Source of the DNA: a bacterium | GTDB lineage: Bacteria > Vulcanimicrobiota > Xenobia > Xenobiales > JADMJV01 | DNA length: 64,000 bases | Direction of reading: 5' to 3' | Assembly (NCBI GenBank): GCA_018266105.1 | Contig: JAFEBA010000035.1 | Span: 1 to 64,000, forward strand | In this document: positions 1 through 8,776 of the stretch, in pieces | How positions within the stretch are numbered: position 1 is the first letter of the stretch | Layout of the letters: every line of letters starts with the position of its first letter | The notes under the pieces: model-generated | What the model saw: only the letters and a program-made list of their open reading frames with translations | The model's database searches: none | What the model was told of the DNA's origin: nothing | Program-made: the position numbers and the translations under genes

Positions 1-57
1 CCAGAGGAGCTCATGAAATGGGTTCCCGGGCAAGCTTAGATTCAGAGGTTTATCTAC

Positions 58-2616
58 GTGGCCTTGTCTTCGATTTCTTCCGGAGTTTCTTTCCCCAGGT
101 CGGCAGCCCAAAGCTTAGGCACTCCCGACCACAAACCGGCCGAAGCCCACCCCCACGAAACCTTTAGTCCCGGCACCGCCCCCGCTCCTGAGATGAAGGC
201 AGCCGCCGCCGCCCAACCGGTCGACCCGACCCAGGATGCTCAGGAAATTCCCGGCTTCTTCAAGATCCTCAAGAAGAACGACAAGGTCTGGTTCGCCATC
301 AACCCCGAGCAACTGAAGAAACCTTTCTTCTTCAGCGCCAACGTGGCTCAGAGCCTGGGCGAAAAGGGACTGGTCGGATCCGAAATGGCCGACTCGCAAC
401 TGGCGGAGTTCCGACTGGCTGGCAATCAAGTCCAGCTGGTCGCCAAGAACACCTCTTTTTTCGCTGATGCCGGCACCCCCCAAGAACAGTTCGTCAAGGA
501 AGGCTTTGCCGATAGCTTGCTGGCCAGCGCTCCGGTTGTGGCCAGCAAGAGAGCCAACGGTGAAATCGTGGTCGAGGCCAATGCCCTGCTCTTCACCGAT
601 ATTCCCGCCTACCAGGCTCGCCTGGCCCACACCTACGACACCCCCTTTGCGCTGGACGTCAAGAACACCAGCTTTACGGGAATGGACAACAACGAGGAGC
701 AAACCAGCTTTGGCGTTCAAGCCAACTACCAGGCCCCGGCCATTCCTCCCAAAACCGGTTCGCTGCCCTCCACCACCCCCGATGCACGTAGCGCGCTGGT
801 GGAATTCCGCTACAGCTTCTCCAAACTGCCCGATACCCCCATGACTCCTCGCATGGCCGATGATCGCATCGGACACTTCGTGACCGCGCGCAAGGACTAC
901 ACCGGTGACGACAGCGACGGGAAGGTCCGCTACGTCAATCGCTGGCGCCTGGAGAAAAAAGACCCTGACGCTCCCCTCTCCGAGCCGGTCAAACCCATCA
1001 CCTACTGGGTGGCCAAGGACGTTCCCGAAAAATACAGGGAGTCCGTGAAGGCAGGAGTCCTGGAATGGAACAAAGCCTTCGAGAAAATCGGCTTCAAAGA
1101 CGCCATCGTGGTCAAGCAGCAGACCAACGACGACAAGTTCGACACCATGGATGCTCGTCACGCTTCCATCCGCTGGTATACCGCAGCTGATGTCGGTTCG
1201 GCCGTGGGACCCTCCCAGGTCGACCCGCGCAGCGGCGAGATTCTGGACGCCGACATCCGCATGGCCGACGTCTTCGGACGTTCGGCTCAGAAATTTTTAG
1301 TGGATAATCCGCCGGCCGAGCACGAACACGACCACGCTCACGGTGACCACCACTGCGCCTATCTGCATCACGCCGGAGTGGAACAGGCTTTCGCGCGCGA
1401 ACTCCTGGATGCTCGGGGCGACAGCCAGGCCGGGCAGCAACTGGCCCAGGCCTACGTCAAAGACGTGGTCATGCATGAAGTCGGCCATACTCTGGGCCTG
1501 CGTCACAATTTCAAAGGCTCGCTGGCCAACGATGCCACACAGCTGCAGGATGCCGAGCACACCAAGGAACACGGCCTGGGCACCTCGGTGATGGATTATC
1601 ACCCCTTCAACCTGGCCGCCCCCGGCGAAAAGCAAGGCGAATATGTGCAGTCCAGCCTGGGCAAGTACGACTACCTGGCCATCAAGTATGCTTACGAGCC
1701 GCTCCCGGCCGATCGGGAGAAGGACGCGCTGGCTGCGATCGCCGCTCAGACCACCACCGATCCACAGCTGGCCTACGAGTCCGACGAAGCGGCAGATGCC
1801 TCCGACCCCGAAGTCAACCGCTTTGACCTGGGCAGTGACCCGCTGGCTTTCGCCCAAAAGCAGGTGGTTCTGGGCAAAGAACTCTGGCGGCGGGCCCAGG
1901 ACAAGGTTCTGCCCGAAGGCGCTCCCTACCAAGAGCTCACCGGCGCATTCCTCTCCGGCCTCAACAAAATGAGCTCCTCCGGCACCTTGATGGCCCGCTA
2001 CATCGGTGGCGTGACCCTCAATCGAGACCACGCCGGCACCGACAAGGCCACTTATGAACCGGTCCCGGCCGAGAAGCAGCGTCAGGCCTTCCAGTCCATT
2101 CTTAGCACCTACTTCCAGCCGGACAGCTTCAAGTTCAAACCGGAGTTTGTGGCCCGCCTGGCTCGCGACCGTTTCGAAACCTGGGGAGATCAGAACATCT
2201 TCGTGGGTAAAGCCGTGGTCAACATGCAGGCCGGCGTCATGAACAAACTGCTGGCTACCGACCGGGCCCAGCGCCTGATCGATGCCCCGGAAAAACTGCC
2301 TGAGGGCACCGACACCATGACTTTGGGCGAGATTTACGAAGGCCTGCAGTCAGCCCTCTTCTCGGAAGTGGTCGCCAAGAAAGAAATCTCTCAATCGCGG
2401 CGCGACCTTCAGCGCGAGTACATCAAGTCGGTGCAGACCATCCTGGCTCCGGATAGCAAAGCGCCTGGCGACGCCATCAGCATGATGCGCTACCAGGCCA
2501 ATCAGCTGAAAAAACAGCTGGATGATGCGGCCAAAGGTTCTCTCAACCTGCAGACCCGGGCCCACCTGGAAAACTGCAGCCAGATGCTCAACCGCGCCCT
2601 CAACCCGGACGCTTAA
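58..2616 (+). CDS. EcxA-like zinc-dependent metalloprotease
   Basis: The 852-residue product carries the extended metzincin-type zinc motif HEVGHTLGLRHNF at about residues 473-485 (His473, Glu474, His477, His483), followed near residue 512 by a VMDY Met-turn. This is the layout of the large EcxA-like/DUF5117-DUF4953 bacterial metalloproteases. A His/Asp-rich stretch at about 420-437 (HEHDHAHGDHH) precedes the motif and may buffer metal. The start is GTG, chosen because AGAGG lies 9 bases upstream. The N-terminus is Ser/Pro/Ala-rich without a hydrophobic signal peptide, although family members are usually exported, so localisation is open. The stop codon overlaps the convergent gene's stop in a TTAA palindrome. 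Family call is firm; substrate unknown. Confidence 0.88.
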   Translation: MALSSISSGVSFPRSAAQSLGTPDHKPAEAHPHETFSPGTAPAPEMKAAAAAQPVDPTQDAQEIPGFFKILKKNDKVWFAINPEQLKKPFFFSANVAQSLGEKGLVGSEMADSQLAEFRLAGNQVQLVAKNTSFFADAGTPQEQFVKEGFADSLLASAPVVASKRANGEIVVEANALLFTDIPAYQARLAHTYDTPFALDVKNTSFTGMDNNEEQTSFGVQANYQAPAIPPKTGSLPSTTPDARSALVEFRYSFSKLPDTPMTPRMADDRIGHFVTARKDYTGDDSDGKVRYVNRWRLEKKDPDAPLSEPVKPITYWVAKDVPEKYRESVKAGVLEWNKAFEKIGFKDAIVVKQQTNDDKFDTMDARHASIRWYTAADVGSAVGPSQVDPRSGEILDADIRMADVFGRSAQKFLVDNPPAEHEHDHAHGDHHCAYLHHAGVEQAFARELLDARGDSQAGQQLAQAYVKDVVMHEVGHTLGLRHNFKGSLANDATQLQDAEHTKEHGLGTSVMDYHPFNLAAPGEKQGEYVQSSLGKYDYLAIKYAYEPLPADREKDALAAIAAQTTTDPQLAYESDEAADASDPEVNRFDLGSDPLAFAQKQVVLGKELWRRAQDKVLPEGAPYQELTGAFLSGLNKMSSSGTLMARYIGGVTLNRDHAGTDKATYEPVPAEKQRQAFQSILSTYFQPDSFKFKPEFVARLARDRFETWGDQNIFVGKAVVNMQAGVMNKLLATDRAQRLIDAPEKLPEGTDTMTLGEIYEGLQSALFSEVVAKKEISQSRRDLQREYIKSVQTILAPDSKAPGDAISMMRYQANQLKKQLDDAAKGSLNLQTRAHLENCSQMLNRALNPDA

Positions 2617-2930
2617 GCTCGAGCTCTCGCGTCCGCTTCTTCGGCCATCTCCTCGGCGCGCTCGACCGTCACATAACCACGGGCAACCGCGTCCATAAGC
2701 TGAGGATAGCGAATCAGAGCCACAACTCGCTCGCGAATGGCTGGATCCAGGCTTTCGCAAAGGGCCAGGGCCCGTTTGGCGTCCCCGGAGAGCTCCGTCT
2801 GGGCCGGGGGCTGGGCTTTCTTGAGTTGTGCGCGCACAAGCTCGCTCAACCAGAGAGCTCCGCCTTGCGGCTGCGCCCCCAACCACTCGGCAACTTCCGG
2901 ATCAAGCTGAAAAGTGACCTTCTTTTTCAT
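2613..2930 (-). CDS. Small protein, possible ribbon-helix-helix regulator
   Basis: A 105-residue protein. The N-terminus (KKVTFQLDPEVAEWL) alternates basic and hydrophobic residues and then enters a helix, as in the strand-helix start of ribbon-helix-helix DNA-binding proteins. The C-terminal two thirds are charged and helical (ERAEEMAEEADARARA). An AAGG element lies about 8 bases before the ATG. It converges on the metalloprotease gene, sharing the TTAA stop overlap, which supports it as a real gene. No toxin partner sits next to it, so a toxin-antitoxin role is not supported. Function unknown; the RHH reading is an inference from one short segment. Confidence 0.6.
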   Translation of the reverse strand: MKKKVTFQLDPEVAEWLGAQPQGGALWLSELVRAQLKKAQPPAQTELSGDAKRALALCESLDPAIRERVVALIRYPQLMDAVARGYVTVERAEEMAEEADARARA

Positions 2931-3029
2931 AGCCCTGGCCTTCGCGCGCCCAAAGCCAAGTCATCTTCGAACCGGCCCCCAATAGAATGGAACATCGATC
3001 GGTCCCTTAAAACTTTTTTAAGAAAGTTT

Positions 3030-3057
3030 GTAACATCCATGATCCCTGCCGGTCTAA
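3030..3057 (+). promoter_or_regulatory. Candidate ECF-type promoter
   Basis: GTAACAT (3030-3036) and TCTAA (3053-3057) are separated by 16 bases, close to the sigma-E-like ECF pattern (GGAACTT, 16-17 bases, TCTGA/TCAAA). Transcription would begin about 24 bases before the ATG at 3088, leaving the GGAGG ribosome site at 3078-3082 in the leader. Because an ECF sigma gene lies two positions downstream in the same transcription unit, autoregulation is the natural inference. The match is by eye only. Confidence 0.4.
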
Positions 3058-3087
3058 TCCTTCATCAAAGCAATTCGGAGGACGAAC

Positions 3088-4269
3088 ATGACTGCACCTA
3101 CGTTACGTCAGGCATCCATTTGGCTGAGTGGAGTGAGCCTTGTGCTGCTCTGCGCGATGCCGGCTGAGGCCCGCGGCGGCGGCGGTTGCCACCGCGGGGG
3201 CGGCTTCCAAGGACAGGCCCAGCACGGAGGAGGACAATTTGGTCCGGGTGGGATGAACGGCGGCATGGGCAATTTCCCGCGTGGGCCTCGCGGCGACGGA
3301 CAGTTCGGACCCGGTAACGGCCAGCAAGGCCAAAGCAATTTTCCCGGCGGGCCTCGCGGCGACGGGCAGTTCGGACCCGGTAACGGCGGCATGGGCAACT
3401 TCCCGCGGGGTCCTCGCCGTGACGGACAGTTCGGACCTGGAAACGGCCAACAAGGCAACGGCAATTTTCCCGGCGGGCCTCGCGGCGACGGACAGTTCGG
3501 ACCCGGTAACGGCCAGCAGGGCAACGGCAATTTTCCCAACGGGCCTCGCGGTGACGGGCAGTTCGGACCCGGTAACGGCGGCATGGGCAACTTCCCGCGG
3601 GGTCCTCGCCGTGACGGACAGTTCGGACCTGGCAACGGCGGCATGGGCAATTTCCCGCGTGGGCCTCGCGGTGACGGACAGTGCGGACCTGTAAACGGCC
3701 AGCAAGGCCAAAACAATTTTCCCGGCGGGCCTCGCGGCGACGGACAGTTCGGACCTGGAAACGGCCAGCAAGGCCAAAACAATTTTCCCGGCGGGCCTCG
3801 CGGCGACGGACAGTTCGGACCCGGTAACGGCCAGCAGAGCGACGGCAATTTTCCCGGCGGGCCTCGCGCTGACGGACAGTTCGGACCTGGCAACGGCGGC
3901 AGGGGCAATTTCCCGCGGGGGCCTCGCGGCGACGGACAGTTCGGACCCGGTAACGGCCAGCAGAGCGACGGCAATTTTTCCAACGGGCCTCGCGGTGACG
4001 GGCAGTTCGGACCTGGAAACGGCCAGCCCGGCGCAAATGGCGGTATGGCCAATGGCCCGCACGGTCCCCGCGGTGACGGGCAATTCGGTCCCGGCCACGG
4101 AGACCAGGGCAACGGTCCCCGCAGGCCGCGTGGCGGTGGACAGTTCGGCCCTCGCCACCGTGACGGCCAGGGCCATTGGGGTGAAAACAGAAACACCGGA
4201 GGCAATGGGAATTCAAACTCCGCGGACGCGAGCGCAGAAGGCCAGAGCGTCTGGAACAGCGACCAGTAG
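3088..4269 (+). CDS. Secreted Gly-rich RGD-repeat protein
   Basis: A 393-residue protein starting at an ATG preceded by GGAGGA. Residues 1-30 look like a Sec signal peptide (hydrophobic WLSGVSLVLLCAM, then AEA). The rest is about 13 tandem units of 20-22 residues built on NFP-x-GPRGDGQFGPGNG with variable spacers (QQGNG, GGMG, QQGQN, QQSDG). The tract is rich in Gly, Pro, Asn and Gln, nearly free of Lys and hydrophobics, and most units contain RGD. It ends in a basic His/Arg-rich tail and a Ser/Ala tail. Such a chain should be extended or disordered, either in the periplasm or outside the cell. It lies 6 bases before an ECF sigma gene and behind a candidate ECF promoter. I do not recognise a named family; a structural or matrix role is inference. 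Confidence 0.78.
   Translation: MTAPTLRQASIWLSGVSLVLLCAMPAEARGGGGCHRGGGFQGQAQHGGGQFGPGGMNGGMGNFPRGPRGDGQFGPGNGQQGQSNFPGGPRGDGQFGPGNGGMGNFPRGPRRDGQFGPGNGQQGNGNFPGGPRGDGQFGPGNGQQGNGNFPNGPRGDGQFGPGNGGMGNFPRGPRRDGQFGPGNGGMGNFPRGPRGDGQCGPVNGQQGQNNFPGGPRGDGQFGPGNGQQGQNNFPGGPRGDGQFGPGNGQQSDGNFPGGPRADGQFGPGNGGRGNFPRGPRGDGQFGPGNGQQSDGNFSNGPRGDGQFGPGNGQPGANGGMANGPHGPRGDGQFGPGHGDQGNGPRRPRGGGQFGPRHRDGQGHWGENRNTGGNGNSNSADASAEGQSVWNSDQ
3268..4080 (+). repeat. Coding tandem repeat, 60- and 66-bp units
   Basis: About 13 near-identical units alternate between 60 and 66 bases, anchored by the conserved core gacggacagttcggacc. The two unit lengths come from two spacer types (GGMG versus QQGxx). Units stay in frame with the 3088-4269 gene, and most differences are synonymous or confined to spacers. 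That pattern fits expansion by slippage or recombination under protein-level selection, and copy number probably varies between strains. Confidence 0.85.
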
Positions 4270-4275
4270 GACCCC

Positions 4276-4866
4276 ATGACCCTGGTTGAAGTCGGCTCCG
4301 GCGAGTTGGAGTTGCAGTTTACCCGGCGAGCTCAAGGTGGAGACCGCCAGGCCTTTGACTGGCTCATGCAACGCCATCTCAAAGCCGTCTACAACCTGAT
4401 TCTTCGGATGCTCGCGGGCGACCGGGAGACTGCTCAGGACCTGGTGCAGGACACCTTCCTGAGCGCCTTCCGGTCGCTTGCCCAGTTTCGCCGCGAATCG
4501 CGCATCGCCACCTGGTTTCACCGCATTGCCGTCAACAAAGTGCTCAACCATCGGGCGCGACGCAAATGGAACGTGACCGACATCGACCCTATTCGTGAAA
4601 TGCCGGACAGCGGGCCGGAGCCCATTCAGCAGCTGGAGGAAGCAGAGTTGCATCGCCTGATGGAGAAAGCCGTGGCCGGTCTTCCGGAATCCCTTGCCAG
4701 CGTCTTTATCTTGCGAGAGCTGCAGAAGAAGAGCTATGAGGAAGTGGCCGAGATTCTTGAGACCACCCCGGAGGCGGTCCGTGTCCGTCTGCACCGCGCC
4801 AAAAAAGAACTGCTCAAACGGCTCAAACCTTACCTGGGGGTAAACGATGCACTGGCACGCGCCTGA
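4276..4866 (+). CDS. ECF RNA polymerase sigma factor
   Basis: A 196-residue sigma-70 family protein with only regions 2 and 4. Region 2 (about 30-95) includes DLVQDTFLSAFR and the -10-recognition helix ending in RIATWFHRIAVNKVLNHRARR-type sequence; region 4 (about 132-185) carries LPESLASVFILRE and a helix-turn-helix with SYEEVAEILETTPEAVRVRLHRA. TAGGA lies 5 bases before the ATG. Its last 20 bases overlap the anti-sigma gene, so the two are translationally coupled. It probably transcribes its own unit from the promoter at 3030-3057. It falls among the RpoE-like ECF factors; the exact ECF group cannot be assigned by eye. Confidence 0.95.
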   Translation: MTLVEVGSGELELQFTRRAQGGDRQAFDWLMQRHLKAVYNLILRMLAGDRETAQDLVQDTFLSAFRSLAQFRRESRIATWFHRIAVNKVLNHRARRKWNVTDIDPIREMPDSGPEPIQQLEEAELHRLMEKAVAGLPESLASVFILRELQKKSYEEVAEILETTPEAVRVRLHRAKKELLKRLKPYLGVNDALARA

Positions 4867-5809
4867 CGACTTGACCTTACAGCAATATCTAGATAGCTCA
4901 TTGGGCTCTGAGGATCGCCAGGCTTTTTCCGAGCATCTCAAGAGCTGCACGGCATGTCAGGCCGAGCTCCAGGCCGCCCGAAGGCTTGAGCAACTGAGCC
5001 AGAGCTGGCAAGGGGTCGACCCGCCCGCCCAACTGCTGGTTCGAGTTCAACAACAGTTGCGCCCTCAATCCTCGGGCCAGGGCTGGCTGTGGGCGGCCGC
5101 GGCCGCGGCCTTGATCGGTTTTGGCCTGGGTCGAGGCCTGTTATCCCGGCCTGAAGCGGCCCCTCAGTTGGGACAATCGACTCCTGCGACGTACACCCCT
5201 TCGGTGCCGCAACAAATCTCAGAGCAACACCCTCGCATGCCCCTGAGCGCGCAACAGATCTGGACCACGGGCGATAGTCCGAGCGTGGTCGCCTTTTCCG
5301 GCCAGATTCTAAATCTAGCCCCCCGGACACGACTGGAAGTCGCCTCCCAGGAGGGCAGCCACTACTGGTTGCGGCTCCGCAACGGTCAGGTTCGGGTCCA
5401 GGAACATGGTCAGGTCATCGCCATTGAGACCGAACATCTTCGGGTGGAACCCCTCGGAACCGACTACCAGGTCAGCCTGGGCAAACAAAGCACTCAGGTC
5501 TATTTGTATTCAGGAAGAGTGCGCGTGAGCGGCCGCCATGGCGAGTTGAGTATCCTGTCACCCGGTCAGAAGGCCGAGTTTCCCGCGCCTCTGCCCGGCC
5601 CGGCCCTTACCCAGGTTAAACCAGAACCCGCTGCGGTCATCCCCGGGCCGGCTTACCCACAGCGGACTCCTACCCCCCACCCCCAGCCGCCCGACCTGCC
5701 CCCCGCCGGCTGGCAGCCTGGCCGGCCGAACCAGCCCTGGAGACCCATTCCGGAAATCCAGCATCGTCCCCGCGGCGGTCCTCCCCTCCCGCCGTGGCAA
5801 CGCCGTTAG
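4847..5809 (+). CDS. Anti-sigma factor: zinc finger, TM and FecR domain
   Basis: A 320-residue single-pass membrane protein. Residues 10-45 form a ZAS-type anti-sigma domain with His30-x3-Cys34-x2-Cys37, the usual zinc ligands that clasp an ECF factor. An Ala/Leu-rich transmembrane helix spans about 79-99. Residues about 145-245 resemble a FecR beta-structure domain (SGQILNLAPRTRLEV, later YLYSGRVRVSG and LSPGQKAEF), placed outside the cytoplasm as a sensor. The final 70 residues are Pro-rich and probably disordered. The start overlaps the sigma gene by 20 bases, with GGGGG a few bases upstream. Sensing an envelope signal and releasing the neighbouring sigma factor is the expected job. Confidence 0.9.
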   Translation: MHWHAPDDLTLQQYLDSSLGSEDRQAFSEHLKSCTACQAELQAARRLEQLSQSWQGVDPPAQLLVRVQQQLRPQSSGQGWLWAAAAAALIGFGLGRGLLSRPEAAPQLGQSTPATYTPSVPQQISEQHPRMPLSAQQIWTTGDSPSVVAFSGQILNLAPRTRLEVASQEGSHYWLRLRNGQVRVQEHGQVIAIETEHLRVEPLGTDYQVSLGKQSTQVYLYSGRVRVSGRHGELSILSPGQKAEFPAPLPGPALTQVKPEPAAVIPGPAYPQRTPTPHPQPPDLPPAGWQPGRPNQPWRPIPEIQHRPRGGPPLPPWQRR

Positions 5810-5870
5810 ATTTCAGAATCGCTTCAGTTCCTGGAGCTACACTCAGGCCACAGAGATACAGGAGGCCCGA

Positions 5871-7379
5871 GTGATCATCCAGCGCGATCCAGTCCAAGCA
5901 AGAAATACATTGAACTTCAGTCAGGTGAAACGTTTGCCAGGACTGCAGGTGGACGCGTATCAACCGCTGCTGAAACAGCTGGATGAGGTCGAAGTCGGCA
6001 GTGTTCTGCAAAGGCTCAGCAAGGCTCGCGAATCGGCAGCCTTCCAGAGGGACGAGCGCAAATTTGATCGCGGCGGATTGATCGCTTTGAGTGCAGCCGG
6101 TATCGCCGGCGGAGTCTGGGCGGCCGTTTCCGGCCACCCGTTGATCGCTTCCGCAGCCGGCCTGGCGGCCGTGGGAACCGGCTTCTTTGGATTGCGCGCC
6201 CACAGTCAAGTCAAAAAGCTCAACGCCGAGTATGAACTCACCAACAGCGTTCACCAGGCCGCCGAGAAGGCCGCCGATGAAGTCGCCAACTCCCTTGTGG
6301 TAGATGGCCCGGGTCCGGATCAAATCACCGATCGTCGCTACTACACGGGTGGCATCATCACCGGCGTGGCCACCGTCCACTCTCGCGAATCCGGTGCTCT
6401 GCTGCGCACCCAGGTCGAACTGGGCGGGGCCGTCCCCCGCAAACTCGAAGCCAATGTTTCCAAAGGCACCGTTTCCGTGCGCTCCCCCCAGGGCGACCAG
6501 AGCTTTTCCGGCGCGCTGGATGTGAGCCACTCGACAGTGACCATCCGTTCCAATTTTGCACAAGGGAAAACCGAGGGACCCATCACCCAGACCATCCATC
6601 CGGACGGTAGCAGTCAACTGGAACTGCACGTCGATCGCGCCTACTCACAAACCTTGAGCACCAAAAACGCACTGCCTGAAGAAGGCTTCGTATCCAGCAC
6701 CTACGCTTGGGAAAACGGGCAGGCGGCAGCATACACCCGAAACGACTATTCCATGGGTCCAAATCTGACGGTGGCAAATCCCGTCGTTCCGCTACAGGAC
6801 CTTAAACCGACTGCGGTTCGAGTGCTGCCGGAGGGAGTGATCGGGGTCAATTCAAAAGTCAGCGGTGCTTTCCAGGCAGATGAAGCCAGCCTGCCGACCT
6901 CCAAAGGGATCGGAACCTGGAGTTCCGTGAACCAGCCTGACCTGACCACTCGCCTGATTGAAATGAGCTTCGGCGGCGATGCCTTCCGCGTCACCAGCGA
7001 CCTGAAGTTAGGCACCACCCGAGTTACGGCCGCGGACGGCAGCCATGTCGACAGTCAGGCCGACCTCATTGTGATTAACAAAACTTACCGCATGCAGAAC
7101 CAGCATGTTTTAGGGACCTTGGAGCAATCCTTGCTGCCCAAAGAGGTGCTCCTGACCCTGCAGAACGGCAGTCGCACCCTGTGTGTTCAACACAAGTCGG
7201 GTCAGGAACCCCGAGCCGTCGAGCAGGAGGACAAAGACTTTCTCGAGGATGTCAAGAGTCTGCCCATCACCCTGGACGACAATGGCACTTATTGGGTCAA
7301 AGACGGCACCCAACAGATTGAGATGAAGCCGATGATGCCGCTCTCTTTCCTGGAAAAGGAAGCCCCCGCCAAAAGCTAG
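5871..7379 (+). CDS. Protein with membrane hairpin, unknown
   Basis: A 502-residue protein starting at GTG behind a strong AGGAGG site. Residues 1-65 are charged and helical without a signal peptide. Two hydrophobic segments at about 68-86 and 90-109 form a membrane hairpin. The remaining 390 residues are soluble, beta-rich and full of Thr/Ser/Asp. Within them, short strands such as GSRTLCVQHKSG and DNGTYWVKDGTQQIEMKP suggest a repeated beta structure. It lies between the sigma unit and the FHA gene on the same strand, 61 bases after the anti-sigma stop. I recognise no family; a regulon link to the ECF factor is possible but unproven. Confidence 0.72.
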   Translation: MIIQRDPVQARNTLNFSQVKRLPGLQVDAYQPLLKQLDEVEVGSVLQRLSKARESAAFQRDERKFDRGGLIALSAAGIAGGVWAAVSGHPLIASAAGLAAVGTGFFGLRAHSQVKKLNAEYELTNSVHQAAEKAADEVANSLVVDGPGPDQITDRRYYTGGIITGVATVHSRESGALLRTQVELGGAVPRKLEANVSKGTVSVRSPQGDQSFSGALDVSHSTVTIRSNFAQGKTEGPITQTIHPDGSSQLELHVDRAYSQTLSTKNALPEEGFVSSTYAWENGQAAAYTRNDYSMGPNLTVANPVVPLQDLKPTAVRVLPEGVIGVNSKVSGAFQADEASLPTSKGIGTWSSVNQPDLTTRLIEMSFGGDAFRVTSDLKLGTTRVTAADGSHVDSQADLIVINKTYRMQNQHVLGTLEQSLLPKEVLLTLQNGSRTLCVQHKSGQEPRAVEQEDKDFLEDVKSLPITLDDNGTYWVKDGTQQIEMKPMMPLSFLEKEAPAKS

Positions 7380-7450
7380 TCGGCGCTGTTGGCAAAACAT
7401 CACAGTTTCCGCCAGCAAGGGAATGCGGCCCGTCGAAGAACTTGTCAGTC

Positions 7451-8776
7451 ATGAATATCAAAGGTTTCGGAGCCAACCTTTTCGGGTTGAACCGGGTCGA
7501 GTCGACCGCGAGGGTGGCTCACACCCCTCAGGTATCCCCTGTCCAGGCCCTTCCGAGCGAACAGGTGGGCTCGTTGCCCAGTGGCTTTCGACTCTCGGCC
7601 GGGGACTTCAACTTTGAAATCCCCTCCGGGCGAATGGTCAAAGTCGGGCGCTTATCCGAGTCCGACCTGTGCCTGTCTCAAGACAACCAGGTCAGTCGTG
7701 AGCACGCCGTCATCCAGGCCAAAGACGGTCGGGTCATGGTCTGCGATCGTAACTCCTCCAACGGCACCTTCATCAACGGCCATAAGCTCGAACCCAACAA
7801 GTGGTATGAACTCAAGTCCGGCTGCAAGCTGGAGATGGGCCAGACGGAGCTGAAGGTACACGGTCCCAACAACGCGAGCCAGGCTGCCTCCCCCAGCGTC
7901 GCCAGCCTGGCCGGTCAAGGATTGAGCAGCGGCCTTCAGGCTGGCGCGGCGGCCATCGGTGGCCCGGCCGGCGCCCTCATGAAGATCATCGACTTTCGGG
8001 AGTTGGTAGCCGACCCTAAGAAGCAAATCGAGAAATTCGGTAGCCTGGTGCCCGAAAAACCCAATGCCTATTGGCAAAACAACGCCGAGGCTCGGCTGGT
8101 GATGAGAGACTACCTGAACAAAGGCGATTTTTCCAATGTCGGCGCCTTTAAGTCTATGCTGCAGCAGGCTCACTCCCTGGCGGTAGAAGGAAGCGGCGGG
8201 GACAACCGATACTATAAAGGTCGAAACGGCCTGGTGGCCGGTCCCGACCAGTTACCCGCGGGAGAATTTCATACGGGCGTAATGGGTGGTGTGCGTGCCG
8301 AAATCAACCAGGAAGTGGACGCACTGGCAAAAAAATACGGGGACCCTTATCGTAACTTTAGCGATCGGCCCGCCGAGCCGGTCAAGCTCGCGGGGATTTC
8401 CTCCCAAGCCCTCCCCCAGAATATGCCTCTGATGAGCCCGGGCCAACGCCATCTGTATCCCGCTCCCGAAGCCTTTGATCAGTATTTCACTCAAATGCAG
8501 GACCGACTCAAGCGCCTCAACAGCTTACCCAAAGACGCCCCCAAAGAGGTGGTGCTGAAAAATGTGGCCGAGTTTTACCAGTATGGGGCCAACGTCCGGC
8601 CATTCTACAACGTCAACAACTCATTGTTCATGAACATGACCAACGAACTGCTCAATCGCCACGGTTTGAAGCCCGTCTACCACGGCATCCTGGATCACGC
8701 AGCCCAGCGGCTGCAGCCCGAAGCGTTCAACCGTTACTTCGCCGACTGGGCCCAGGGGGAAGGCAAGATTCAGTAG
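7451..8776 (+). CDS. FHA-domain protein with unknown C-terminal domain
   Basis: I chose the ATG at 7451, giving 441 residues; a TTG three codons upstream is possible and the ribosome site is weak. After a Ser/Pro-rich start, residues about 46-137 form an FHA phosphothreonine-binding domain with all landmarks: Gly66-Arg67, Ser82-Arg83-Glu84-His85, and Asn-Gly-Thr-Phe-Ile-Asn-Gly at 104-110. A low-complexity Ala/Gly linker (about 140-175) leads to a roughly 265-residue helical domain I do not recognise, with conserved-looking Trp, Tyr and Asn clusters. FHA proteins read Hanks-type kinase products, and two such kinases are encoded nearby (9.5-11.2 and 51.4-53.4 kb). The partner is not identifiable from the sequence. 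Confidence 0.85.
   Translation: MNIKGFGANLFGLNRVESTARVAHTPQVSPVQALPSEQVGSLPSGFRLSAGDFNFEIPSGRMVKVGRLSESDLCLSQDNQVSREHAVIQAKDGRVMVCDRNSSNGTFINGHKLEPNKWYELKSGCKLEMGQTELKVHGPNNASQAASPSVASLAGQGLSSGLQAGAAAIGGPAGALMKIIDFRELVADPKKQIEKFGSLVPEKPNAYWQNNAEARLVMRDYLNKGDFSNVGAFKSMLQQAHSLAVEGSGGDNRYYKGRNGLVAGPDQLPAGEFHTGVMGGVRAEINQEVDALAKKYGDPYRNFSDRPAEPVKLAGISSQALPQNMPLMSPGQRHLYPAPEAFDQYFTQMQDRLKRLNSLPKDAPKEVVLKNVAEFYQYGANVRPFYNVNNSLFMNMTNELLNRHGLKPVYHGILDHAAQRLQPEAFNRYFADWAQGEGKIQ

Noticed and set aside
2613..2930. Toxin-antitoxin pair with the RHH-like protein as antitoxin
   Set aside because: No small toxin-like gene lies beside it on the same strand.
3268..4080. CRISPR-like array of regular repeats
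   Set aside because: Unit lengths of 60/66 bases stay in one reading frame, spacers are not unique, and the translation is a coherent Gly-rich protein.
3098..4277. Long minus-strand open frames across the Gly-rich repeat gene
   Set aside because: They arise from the repetitive GC-rich sequence; only the plus frame has a ribosome site, a signal peptide and a link to the sigma gene.
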